A stretch of DNA of 33,593 nucleotides. It comes from a virus. Numbering within the stretch: position 1 is the first letter of the stretch; each line of letters starts with the position of its first letter. The notes under the pieces are model-generated. The model searched no databases. It worked only from the letters and a program-made list of their open reading frames with translations, and was not told where the DNA came from. Shown here one piece after another: positions 9,814 to 17,312 of this stretch. The stretch spans positions 1-33,593 of the IMG/VR virus record IMGVR_UViG_3300010883_022729. The stretch is one strand, 5' to 3'. The position numbers and the translations under genes were made by a program.

Positions 9814-10190
9814 TAATTATCCGATATCTTATTGTAAATATCATCGTCAGATATTGTACCAGCAATTTCTTGCTCTTTTGATATTAATTCTGCTAATTTG
9901 AGTATTTGATCATTTGACTTACTCATTCTTTCAAGATACTTTGTCATTAGTGTTCCAAACTGGAGATGTATTGCGTGACTTCCGTGACTTTGCAAAACAA
10001 GATCTGTCAAAAGCAATCCTGCTGTTTCTCTATCGTCCACAGCATTTTGATAAGATTCTTTCCATAAGAGCTTTTTTTTGTCTTCTGTACTCTCTAAAGT
10101 ATCTAGCAGATCAGCGAATTCTTTAATTTTTTCTTCTTTCTTCTTGCTAGATCTTTTTAAAACGTCTTTTGCTTTTGTCATTGTCGTCAT
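9813..10190 (-). CDS. Small helical protein, possibly a small terminase subunit (gp16-like)
   Basis: This 125-residue, strongly helical protein has a lysine-rich N-terminus (KAKDVLKRSSKKKEEKIKEF) and a central helix FGTLMTKYLERMSKSNDQIL. The stretch around residues 82-105 resembles by eye the central coiled coil of T4 gp16 ([20 protein letters not shown] in T4), the small terminase that recognises DNA for packaging. Length fits the family loosely (T4 gp16 is 164). It starts ATGACG with the sigma gene's stop inside the overlap (ATGA), and AAAGG lies upstream. No large terminase is in the window, so context does not confirm the idea. A different small structural or transcription-coactivator protein remains possible. 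Confidence 0.4.
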   Translation of the reverse strand: MTTMTKAKDVLKRSSKKKEEKIKEFADLLDTLESTEDKKKLLWKESYQNAVDDRETAGLLLTDLVLQSHGSHAIHLQFGTLMTKYLERMSKSNDQILKLAELISKEQEIAGTISDDDIYNKISDN

Positions 10191-10963
10191 CCTTTAAAGA
10201 GTACATATTCATCATTATTCTTTGCCAACTCCCTATATTGCTTTCTAATTCCTGACATTGCAACTGAAAGTTGCTTGGGATTTAATCCGGATATCTCTCT
10301 CAAGTATACAAAAACAGCGCGCTTGTTTAAAAAGTCTAAATCATCAATACTCTTAAAAAGTGTTATAATTGCTGTTATACAGAGCTTTTCATTTGCGTTC
10401 GTAATCTTGTCTTTGAGTTTTTCGTTAACTATATGTATTGTTGCAATTTCTTCTTTTAGAATAAAGCTGTCTTCCGGAGAAGGCGATATCTGATGTGTTT
10501 CTATGTAAGTCTTGTCTCTAAAGCTTAAAGTTTCGTCATTGATGCTTACATGCCTATTTCTGTTTTTAACTCTTTTCTTACTCTGTATTATTAAGAAATT
10601 TTTTGCGCAAACATTAAAGTATGAAAAAGCTTTTGACCCCTTTGCAGGATCAAATTTTTCCAGTATCTCAAATAAAAAACTGACACAATCGTTTTTAAGC
10701 TGGATAAAATGTTCCTGACTATATGAGAAGCCATGAATAAAAATTAAATTTTCTGCTAGCTTTTCAAACGAAGGTTTTATGTCTGTTGTGTATATTTCAT
10801 TCTTTTCTTTTCTAGTCTCTGAATCTTGATATCTTACAACAGCATTGTGTGCATCTTTTCCAAAATATGGTCTTTTTTTAACTTTTACTGGCTTTGATGA
10901 TGCTGTATCTTTGTTATTTTTCGTCAAGTTTTGTATCTTGACTGTCTTCTTCTTTAATTTCAC
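10187..10963 (-). CDS. Late-transcription sigma factor, gp55-type
   Basis: This 258-residue protein has a sigma70 region-2-like core at residues 92-125: NDCVSFLFEILEKFDPAKGS, then KAFSYFNVCAKNFLI. This is the helix that binds the polymerase clamp and recognises the promoter. In T4, gp55 is a cut-down sigma that directs host RNA polymerase to TATAAATA late promoters. The N-terminus is a basic Lys-rich tail, and the C-terminal part (NPKQLSVAMSGIRKQYREL) looks like a helix-turn-helix. The start is GTG at 10963 with AGGG upstream, inside the preceding gene (50-base overlap); no internal ATG would keep the core. It sits in an operon read from a sigma70-like promoter at 13722-13750, as expected for a factor made before the late phase. 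Confidence 0.85.
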   Translation of the reverse strand: MKLKKKTVKIQNLTKNNKDTASSKPVKVKKRPYFGKDAHNAVVRYQDSETRKEKNEIYTTDIKPSFEKLAENLIFIHGFSYSQEHFIQLKNDCVSFLFEILEKFDPAKGSKAFSYFNVCAKNFLIIQSKKRVKNRNRHVSINDETLSFRDKTYIETHQISPSPEDSFILKEEIATIHIVNEKLKDKITNANEKLCITAIITLFKSIDDLDFLNKRAVFVYLREISGLNPKQLSVAMSGIRKQYRELAKNNDEYVLFKG

Positions 10964-11255
10964 CTTTGATCCCTGTATCAGAAGTCAATGTATTAGCAAT
11001 CTTTAAAACAGCAAAATGACATTGTTTAATATCGTTAACAACTTGTCTTACTTCTATAGAATCAAAAAAGACAGGCTTTTGAAGAACTTCATTCATTTTA
11101 CCATAATGGTAATTTAATAAATCCAAACTTTTTTCAACCGATTCTTCAATATTCAAAATAATAATTGAGAATTTATAAAGTTTCATTGACGCTAGTACTA
11201 AAAGCAGCAATAAAAAAACGATGGTAACAATATAGATATATTCTGTTAAAAACAC
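10914..11255 (-). CDS. Small single-pass membrane protein of unknown function
   Basis: The 113-residue product begins with a hydrophobic segment (residues 5-27, YIYIVTIVFLLLLLVLASMK) that should span the membrane. A helical, charged domain (about 30-90) and an acidic tail (KEEDSQDTKLDEK) follow. No lipobox or cleavage site is evident, so it is probably anchored with the bulk in the cytoplasm. The GTG start overlaps the upstream stop (TAGTG) and has GGAAG nearby; the 3' end overlaps the sigma gene by 50 bases. It is the only clear membrane protein in the window. No family is recognised; phage lysis spanins or inner-membrane anchors have similar layouts, but nothing specific supports that here. 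Confidence 0.7.
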   Translation of the reverse strand: MFLTEYIYIVTIVFLLLLLVLASMKLYKFSIIILNIEESVEKSLDLLNYHYGKMNEVLQKPVFFDSIEVRQVVNDIKQCHFAVLKIANTLTSDTGIKGEIKEEDSQDTKLDEK

Positions 11256-12424
11256 TACAGTACTTCCGCAAATAATTTATTATACTTTTTAATAATTGCA
11301 TTTTTTGAAAAATTTTCTTTCATATGATCAGAAATTTTCAAAGCATTATTTTTATGGTATCCATAATTATAATACACTTCATCTAACTTTGTAAAATAAG
11401 ATTCTCTTGATGGCTCTGCCCATCTCGTATCTTTTACAAATATTCTATCATCTATTTTAGCTTTTGGAATGTCTATCATATTGTAGTCTACGGGTAAGAA
11501 TGGTTGCCCTTTTAAAAACTCTAGGTGTCCTGAATAGTTTGTTGCTATAATGGGCAATCCTGCTGCTGCTGCCTCAACAAGCGGTAGTCCATAGCCTTCT
11601 GCCCTAGTTAAAGATACATAGCAACTTATATTTTTATTCTTATACAATGCTGCTAGTTCTTCTTTTGTCATATTACCATGCAGTAAATAAATCTTAGGAT
11701 AACTAGAATCACCTCTTGCATTCTTTACTAGCTGACTGAAGAATTCTTTTGTTTGATTTCTATCACGTGAAGATGTTTTTCCCATGCATGTTTTAACAAC
11801 TATGCCTATTTCTTTATTGTCTTTGAATTTTGTGCATATATTCGAAATTGTATTTGCTAGATTTTTTCTATCTTGAGCGGGATCTAGATGTGTCAGCATC
11901 CCTATTGTTAGAAAATTAAACGGTGTACTTAACTTAAGATCAATATCCTCAATAGAATCCAAGTCTATTGTATCGTGATACCATTCAGGTACTACATCTA
12001 TTTTTTTAAGTAGTATTCCCGATCGTTTTAATACGTTCTTAGTAAATGTAGAAGGTACAACTATGCTGTCCATCTTATTACAAGCTTCAATCCACTTGGG
12101 ATTACATTTGTCAGATTCAACTGCTGCTGTTATACCTACATTAAATTTACCTAATTCTGAATTCCACTCATCTGGTAGTTGGACTTGAAAAGTAGCGTCA
12201 TAGGGTGGAGCGACCTTTTTTGATCTTTTCATCACTTCACCTATCAAACCCATCTCTTTTGTATCATCAACGATCCATGAACAGTTTCCCCAGTTTAAAC
12301 ATTCCACATCGATTTCAAAGTTTCGTATTTTACTCTCTGAAAGTAGCCAGCTAAAAATCTGTCTGGAGTGCACTCCGTATCCGCTACTTGTCAATATCGG
12401 TGCTCTTAATAAAACTTTTTTCAC
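11255..12424 (-). CDS. Glycosyltransferase, GT-B fold, GT4 family
   Basis: This 389-residue protein has the two Rossmann-like halves of GT4 enzymes. The N-terminus KVLLRAPILTSSGYGVHSRQ carries the small-residue loop that faces the acceptor. The C-terminal donor site shows SLTRAEGYGLPLVEAAAAG followed by LPIIATNYSGHLEFL, the E-x7-E signature that holds the nucleotide sugar. Length is normal. The GTG start has AAAGGGAC upstream, 12 bases after the preceding GT4 gene. The pair belongs to the transcript that also carries the sigma factor and hub gene, so it is separate from the main sugar island. That suggests a sugar added to a virion or late product. Donor and acceptor cannot be read from sequence. 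Confidence 0.85.
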   Translation of the reverse strand: MKKVLLRAPILTSSGYGVHSRQIFSWLLSESKIRNFEIDVECLNWGNCSWIVDDTKEMGLIGEVMKRSKKVAPPYDATFQVQLPDEWNSELGKFNVGITAAVESDKCNPKWIEACNKMDSIVVPSTFTKNVLKRSGILLKKIDVVPEWYHDTIDLDSIEDIDLKLSTPFNFLTIGMLTHLDPAQDRKNLANTISNICTKFKDNKEIGIVVKTCMGKTSSRDRNQTKEFFSQLVKNARGDSSYPKIYLLHGNMTKEELAALYKNKNISCYVSLTRAEGYGLPLVEAAAAGLPIIATNYSGHLEFLKGQPFLPVDYNMIDIPKAKIDDRIFVKDTRWAEPSRESYFTKLDEVYYNYGYHKNNALKISDHMKENFSKNAIIKKYNKLFAEVL

Positions 12425-12436
12425 TTATTTGTCCCT

Positions 12437-13702
12437 TTAGTATTCAAAAATTTGCCACGAAGCTTTATCTTTATCTTCTTTAAATTTAACGATTGATCTA
12501 AGCATTGACTCATCCCATAAATCAACAGTTTTTTGTAGTGAAAATTCTGATCTAGCATAATTTAGAACTTTTTTTCTTAACTTTGTGTATTCTACCGGTC
12601 TTCTTTTCCAAGTCTTATAAAGTTTCATGATACCTTGAGAAGTATTCTTATTTGTAACATAATCTTCATAGATGTACGGAACTGTCTGACTTCCTACCAA
12701 TGACTGTAGATCTATTTCTAACGCGACACCGTTCTCTTTTCCAGTTTTGTGATTAACTACCTGTCTAGTTAATCCTCCTGTCTTTGCTGCAATTATCGGT
12801 GTTCCTGTCATCATGGCTTCAAGAGTCGACAAACCAAATCCTTCTGCAAACGATATGTTAATGCAAAAGTCAGTTATATTGTATAATATATTCATTTTTT
12901 CAAATTCCAATCGTTCCCTAGAAAAGAATACATTGTCCTGTATGCCCAACTCTGATGCTGTTGCAAACAAATTAGGTCCTTCTTGATCTGTAGGCTCTGT
13001 ATGCATTATCAAAGTTGCTTTTCTATGTCCTTCACTTCTCTCCAATCTATCTAAGAATAATTTCCAAGAAGCTAATACATCATTAGGTCTCTTTCTTTTT
13101 GCATTTCTATTTACCCATATACCTACAAAATGATCAGATCTTTCTGGGCCTAAAAGATTTAGCTTGTGTTTTTCTTTGTTTTCTTTAGGTAACGGGAAAA
13201 ACAATTCTTCTGGTAATGCATGTGGAATAAAATTTGTTTTTTCCGGATAATGATCTTTTAACATTGTATAAGTCATGTGTGAATGACAATTAATTGTGTC
13301 AGTACCCTCATAGTAAAATTCATTGAACTTTGGAAACGGATAATTATCCCAAACATGCCACCAAACAATTGGGCAAACTTGATGAACTTCATCTTCCATG
13401 TCAAAAAGCCATGTAAAAAATCTAGGGTCTGTAAATATAAACAAGATATCAGGTCTTTCAGTAGCTAAAGTAATTCTTAGCAATTCAGGATTACCAAAGC
13501 CATCGATGGGCTTGATAATAAAATCTTCGTTTACTACAACAGTTCTATAATCAGCATGCTTCATTGCTGCGCCAAACTGTCTAAAAGTCCATCTATTCTT
13601 TTTTAAAAGACCCTCAATTAAATGTCGTGTTTGTGTACCTACGCCGCTAGTTGACAAAGCGTGGTCTGACAGAACTAAAACTTTTAATTTTTTATTACTC
13701 AT
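12437..13702 (-). CDS. Glycosyltransferase, GT-B fold, GT4 family
   Basis: The product has 421 residues from the ATG at 13702, which I prefer to an in-frame ATG at 13717: GGAAG sits eight bases before 13702, and the promoter boxes at 13722-13750 would place the transcript start near 13715, after the upstream ATG. The N-terminus LKVLVLSDHALSTSGVGTQT and the donor-site motif SFAEGFGLSTLEAMMTG, followed by TPIIAAKTGG, are typical of GT4. A KRKRPNDVLASWKLF segment marks the start of the second domain. It is the first gene of the operon running into the second GT4, the membrane protein and the sigma factor. Confidence 0.85.
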   Translation of the reverse strand: MSNKKLKVLVLSDHALSTSGVGTQTRHLIEGLLKKNRWTFRQFGAAMKHADYRTVVVNEDFIIKPIDGFGNPELLRITLATERPDILFIFTDPRFFTWLFDMEDEVHQVCPIVWWHVWDNYPFPKFNEFYYEGTDTINCHSHMTYTMLKDHYPEKTNFIPHALPEELFFPLPKENKEKHKLNLLGPERSDHFVGIWVNRNAKRKRPNDVLASWKLFLDRLERSEGHRKATLIMHTEPTDQEGPNLFATASELGIQDNVFFSRERLEFEKMNILYNITDFCINISFAEGFGLSTLEAMMTGTPIIAAKTGGLTRQVVNHKTGKENGVALEIDLQSLVGSQTVPYIYEDYVTNKNTSQGIMKLYKTWKRRPVEYTKLRKKVLNYARSEFSLQKTVDLWDESMLRSIVKFKEDKDKASWQIFEY

Positions 13703-13721
13703 AAGTTCATCTTCCATAATG

Positions 13722-13750
13722 ATTATATACTAATAATATACTTCTGTCAT
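13722..13750 (-). promoter_or_regulatory. Sigma70-like promoter for the GT4-GT4-sigma-hub operon
   Basis: Minus-strand ATGACA (13745-13750) and TATAAT (13722-13727) are separated by exactly 17 bases. Together they match the sigma70 consensus at 11 of 12 positions. The start point would fall near 13715, giving a leader of about a dozen bases that carries GGAAG before the ATG at 13702. It lies in the 120-base gap after the nuclease gene. A second, weaker pair (TTGTTT 13758-13763, TATATT 13735-13740, also 17 apart) overlaps it. Unmodified host polymerase should be able to read this operon, which includes the phage's own late sigma factor. Confidence 0.6.
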
Positions 13751-13822
13751 TAAAAGTAAACAATAAGTTAACTTAAAATTAGATGTTAAACTGTATATTA
13801 TAGTTGTCATATAATCAAAAAA

Positions 13823-14671
13823 TTATTTGCAATGTTCTGTTCCCTCATACGGACAAAATGTACAGCTATGTCTATTCTTAAGAAACATTCCCTTTCTAAC
13901 AGACTTGATCATGTTTCTCATAAGCTTAATTCCTTTTGCATATGTTTTTGGGCCAACTGAAACATTTACGATATCACAAACTTTTCCTGGCTTTGCACCT
14001 CTTTTTAAAAGTATAAATGCACATCTTACGTCTTTCAAGTCAATGTTGTGCTTTTTTGCCCAAAAGTGTTTGTATAATATAAGCTGTGCTGTCATACCTA
14101 GGTCTTGCTTTTTATCCCTTCGCCAACCATAAGCACCTGCAGTTTTCCAGTCGACAATCCAGTACTCAAAACCTTTACCTTTCTTTTTAGGTACCTTAAA
14201 TACAGCATCAATAAAACCTTTGAATGAAAGATCCTTGTCCAAATTTTCTATTTCTTCATACAATTGTTCTTCAGCCTTAAAACACTCCCAACCTGGAAAT
14301 GTTGTGTCTAAAAATGTTGAAACTTCATCCCACATATTATTTGCCCACCTTTCCCATTCTTCAACAGGTTGATGTTTATACCACCCAGGTTGCTTAGAAT
14401 ACCAATCTGGATTCTCAAAACCGGCCTTCTGCCAACTTTCTTTCATGACACTTAGTATTCCATCACGATCAACCTTGCCTGTTGATATCAGTGTCTCACA
14501 GCCTTCGTGTACAGCTGTTCCAAAGTGAAGATAAGGTGAGTCATTAAACATATCAATTTTATCAATATATACCAATTTATGTCTATAACTACATTCTTTC
14601 CATTGTTTCACTTCAGAAAATGATATGTGTTTCTTACCAGTAGGAAACAGAATTTCGCTTTCATTACTCAT
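13823..14671 (-). CDS. PD-(D/E)XK nuclease of the RecB/Cas4 type with a probable Fe-S cluster
   Basis: The 282-residue protein has the RecB-nuclease order: an N-terminal ISFSEVKQWKECSYRHKL helix, H55 in FGTAVHEG, D155 in KGFIDAVF, and D174-x-K176 in YWIVDWKTAG, followed by the QxxxY-like helix TAQLILYKHF. Cys27 together with Cys270, Cys273 and Cys281 at the very end (CTFCPYEGTEHC) reproduces the one-plus-three cysteine layout that holds a 4Fe-4S cluster in Cas4 and AddB. Such enzymes cut or trim DNA ends; in phages they are linked to recombination or host-DNA degradation. RBS GGTGA precedes the ATG. A 105-base gap follows it, so it probably ends a transcript. No CRISPR genes are nearby. Confidence 0.85.
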   Translation of the reverse strand: MSNESEILFPTGKKHISFSEVKQWKECSYRHKLVYIDKIDMFNDSPYLHFGTAVHEGCETLISTGKVDRDGILSVMKESWQKAGFENPDWYSKQPGWYKHQPVEEWERWANNMWDEVSTFLDTTFPGWECFKAEEQLYEEIENLDKDLSFKGFIDAVFKVPKKKGKGFEYWIVDWKTAGAYGWRRDKKQDLGMTAQLILYKHFWAKKHNIDLKDVRCAFILLKRGAKPGKVCDIVNVSVGPKTYAKGIKLMRNMIKSVRKGMFLKNRHSCTFCPYEGTEHCK

Positions 14672-14723
14672 TTTTTCACCGTTTTGTTTGATTTAATTTA
14701 ATCTTATACAAAACTATATAAGT

Positions 14724-15020
14724 TTACACAGAAGGATCATATAAAGTATAAATTGCTGTTATTTCTTCACCAGGATTGATGTCACAAATTGTTATTAAAA
14801 ATAAACAATTTTCTTGTTCATGAATCCTTGAATTTGGTTTTATATCGTGATTAAAAAAACCGCCGAGTGGTGTTCTAAGATAGTTGTCTTCAAAAAGATT
14901 ATTAAACACGTGAGTCAAACCAAGATTTGTATTAGCCTTGATAAATTCTGTTGCAAACAAGCCAAGTCCGTTTATTTCTGAATTCTTAATTGTTAAGTAA
15001 GTTGGTAGAGGTTTGTACAT
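14724..15020 (-). CDS. Minimal SET-domain protein (putative protein lysine methyltransferase)
   Basis: This 98-residue protein is essentially only the SET core. NGLGLFAT (residues 17-24) matches the first cofactor strand, NHDIKPN (57-63) is the NHxxxPN motif that binds S-adenosylmethionine, and GEEITAIYTLYD (84-95) is the closing motif with the usual tyrosine. The stretch between the two halves is short, so the SET-I insert that sets substrate choice is nearly absent. Such small SET proteins occur in bacteria and large phages and may methylate lysines on host or phage proteins. AAGGATT precedes the ATG. It sits 6 bases after the nucleotidyltransferase gene. Target unknown. Confidence 0.75.
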   Translation of the reverse strand: MYKPLPTYLTIKNSEINGLGLFATEFIKANTNLGLTHVFNNLFEDNYLRTPLGGFFNHDIKPNSRIHEQENCLFLITICDINPGEEITAIYTLYDPSV

Positions 15021-15026
15021 AAAAAA

Positions 15027-15458
15027 TTAATCCTTGTTTTGAGCTAACATTTGCTTTGTTATTTTATTTTTTAAATCTGTCAGTGAGTAAGGGTGGTTTC
15101 TTTCATGATAATAAATTTCTTTTGCACAGTCTTTGCCTGTAAAATCAATATTCATGTAATCACTTCCAACTACTCGAACATTGTAATCTATTTTTTTTAT
15201 GATAGCAAGTAATTCTTTTTCAGTATTGTAGTGAATAACTTCGTCTACATATCTTATTGATTTTAAAATATACTCTCTTTCGCCTGCTGTCTGGACGGGT
15301 TTACACTTTTCGGGCCTTTCAATTGTAGGATCGCTCTGTAGTGCAATTATAAGATAATTACATGCATTATTTTTTGCATCTTCAAACATCTCAATATAAC
15401 CTGGGTGGATTATATCAAAACTTCCTGCAATTAAACCTCGTTTAGTGTTAGTACTCAT
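15027..15458 (-). CDS. Small nucleotidyltransferase (cytidylyltransferase-like) with altered HxGH motif
   Basis: The 143-residue protein starts at ATG 15458 (GAGGAAA upstream; a longer TTG start at 15473 is less likely). It has the nucleotidyltransferase fold: GLIAGSFDIIHPGYIEMF (8-25), EREYILKSIRYVDEVI in the middle, RVVGSDYMNIDFTGKD, and a C-terminal HERNHPYSLTDLK that replaces the usual RTEGISTT site. Family members activate glycerol-phosphate, ethanolamine-phosphate or sugar-phosphates with CTP or ATP. The HxGH motif reads HPGY here, so the second histidine, normally in contact with the triphosphate, is missing. It overlaps the epimerase gene by 11 bases. Substrate unknown; reduced or altered activity is possible. 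Confidence 0.75.
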   Translation of the reverse strand: MSTNTKRGLIAGSFDIIHPGYIEMFEDAKNNACNYLIIALQSDPTIERPEKCKPVQTAGEREYILKSIRYVDEVIHYNTEKELLAIIKKIDYNVRVVGSDYMNIDFTGKDCAKEIYYHERNHPYSLTDLKNKITKQMLAQNKD

Positions 15459-16350
15459 TAATCTTTTCCTCAAGCTTATATTTTGGATTCCAGCCTAAAT
15501 CTTTTGTAGTTTCGCTTATATCTGCTAGTGTTTCTTTTACTTCAGCTTTGCGTGAAGGAATTACAACTCTTTTGCCTCCGATCATGTCTGCAATTTCATA
15601 CATTGAATAGTTTCTTCCTGTTCCGACATTATAAATCTTATGTGGTATTTCCAATGTAGAAGAATTCATTGCGCATATATTTGCATTAACTACATCATCA
15701 ATGTAGGTAAAGTCTCTTCTTTGCGTTCCAGGTGAAACTATTGTCATTACTTTGTTATTTGCACTTTGACGCTTAAACAAACCGATAACTGGCGCATACT
15801 CACCTTTAAGCGGTTCTCGAGGACCGTAAACATTAAAGTATCGTAGTACTATGCTTGGCAAGCTATATAGCTGATTATAAAGATCACAAATTCTTTCGCC
15901 CATCCATTTTGACATTGAGTATGGGTTTAGACAATCTGTTGGCATATTAGGGTTAAACGGTATTAGATTCTGCTTACCGTAGAGCGATGAAGTACCAGAA
16001 TATATTAATCTTTTAATGCTATTCAACCTCGCCCATTCTAGAACCCTCTGTGTACCTATTACATTTACCTCAAAACATTGATTGGGTGCACCAATGGTTG
16101 GTTGAATTCTGCTTCTTGCAGCAAGGTGGAAAACATAGTCAGCATCATAAAAGATATCGTTGCAATCATCTTTTGATATGTCTTTTTTAAAATAAAAAAC
16201 TTTTGAATTAAATTCTTGATTATAATAAAATCTTTCATTTTCAGGTGCTGAAAGATCATCGATGACTCTTACTTGATGACCTAATTCTACCAATCTATCT
16301 ACGATATGTGAGCCTATAAACCCACATCCGCCTGTTACTATTGATATCAT
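15448..16350 (-). CDS. NAD-dependent nucleotide-sugar epimerase/dehydratase (extended SDR)
   Basis: The product has 300 residues. TGGCGFIGSH (6-15) is the NAD-binding glycine loop, VFHLAARSRIQ carries the cofactor-side alanines, and Y144-SMS-K148 is the catalytic pair with the nearby SGTSSLYG serine/threonine. LRYFNVYGPRE and RRDFTYIDDVV are typical of UDP-hexose or UDP-N-acetylhexosamine 4-epimerases. It probably inverts C4 of a nucleotide sugar, or acts as a dehydratase. Length is slightly short (usual 310-340). The start has GAAAGCGAG upstream and follows a 75-base gap after the dehydrogenase gene. HldD-type heptose epimerase activity cannot be excluded but its sequence pattern is not seen. 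Confidence 0.85.
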   Translation of the reverse strand: MISIVTGGCGFIGSHIVDRLVELGHQVRVIDDLSAPENERFYYNQEFNSKVFYFKKDISKDDCNDIFYDADYVFHLAARSRIQPTIGAPNQCFEVNVIGTQRVLEWARLNSIKRLIYSGTSSLYGKQNLIPFNPNMPTDCLNPYSMSKWMGERICDLYNQLYSLPSIVLRYFNVYGPREPLKGEYAPVIGLFKRQSANNKVMTIVSPGTQRRDFTYIDDVVNANICAMNSSTLEIPHKIYNVGTGRNYSMYEIADMIGGKRVVIPSRKAEVKETLADISETTKDLGWNPKYKLEEKINEY

Positions 16351-16425
16351 TTAATTCTCGCTTTCAACTGTAATATTGAATTGTTTTTAATATTTTCAAA
16401 ATTATCATAGTCTTTAAATAATAAA

Positions 16426-17292
16426 TTATTTCTTAATTTTTGATTTTTTAGTCAACGCCCCTGGAATATCATACCAGTCTAAATCTTTTCTTACTTGTTT
16501 GTTTTTCTCCCAAGCCCCTTTCATAACGTTAGGTGAAATACCCAATTCTTCTGCTTTTTTAATCATTGCATTTAAGTCTTTAGGAAAACACTTTCCGCCA
16601 AAACCAAAATCACCATCATGGCCGGGGACATCAATGTGAGAATTACCAATACGCCCATCAGTTATAAAACCTTCTACTGCTTCGTCCCAATTGCCACCAA
16701 TTGCCTCACAAATCTGATGCATCTCATTCATAAACGAAACCTTAGTAGCAAAGAAACAGTTTGCCATATACTTGATCAACTGTGCTGTACCGAAGTCTGT
16801 TTTAATTATCTTTGTGTAAGGGAAGCGAATCCTATACAAATCTTCAACTTTTTTCAAAGATATTTCATCATTACCACCCAAGACAATCCGGGAAGTATTA
16901 ATAAAATCTAGTCTTGCTTTTCGCTCAGTTAGAAACTCAGGATTAAAAACGAAATTAATTTCTGGATATTTTGCAGACAATTGCTCAGTTGTTCCTGGCA
17001 CAACAGTAGATTTGATCACCAACACTTGATTTTTACGCCTATGTGTGAGAGGACAGTTGTTCATTATTTCATCAACAACACCTTCAACGATTGAAAGATC
17101 ACATTCTCCCGACTCAAACATCGGTGTTGGAACACAAATAAATACAACGTCTGAGTTTAAAATTAATTCATTTAAATTGTGCGTAGATCGTTTTGGGTCT
17201 TTGTCATAAATCATTATGTCATCAGTATGCAGTATAAAACCGTGCATAATTGCTGAACCTACAAAGCCATTACCTATAATGCCTATATTCAT
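16426..17292 (-). CDS. UDP-glucose/GDP-mannose-type 6-dehydrogenase, short form lacking the C-terminal domain
   Basis: The 288-residue protein has the N-terminal NAD domain (GNGFVG, 7-12), CVPTPM at 53-58, FNPEFL near 116-121, the central-helix lysine K174 with N178 (LIKYMAN), and FGGKCFPKD with nucleophile Cys235. These are the residues for twofold oxidation of a UDP-sugar to a uronic acid. Full enzymes are about 390-450 residues and end with a UDP-binding Rossmann domain. Here the chain stops about 50 residues after Cys235, in a basic tail, with no sign of a downstream continuation. The ATG has AAGGA upstream. It lies between the SIS isomerase and the epimerase genes. Confidence 0.85.
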   Translation of the reverse strand: MNIGIIGNGFVGSAIMHGFILHTDDIMIYDKDPKRSTHNLNELILNSDVVFICVPTPMFESGECDLSIVEGVVDEIMNNCPLTHRRKNQVLVIKSTVVPGTTEQLSAKYPEINFVFNPEFLTERKARLDFINTSRIVLGGNDEISLKKVEDLYRIRFPYTKIIKTDFGTAQLIKYMANCFFATKVSFMNEMHQICEAIGGNWDEAVEGFITDGRIGNSHIDVPGHDGDFGFGGKCFPKDLNAMIKKAEELGISPNVMKGAWEKNKQVRKDLDWYDIPGALTKKSKIKK

Positions 17293-17312
17293 TCTAACTA
17301 TCCTTTTTTAAA

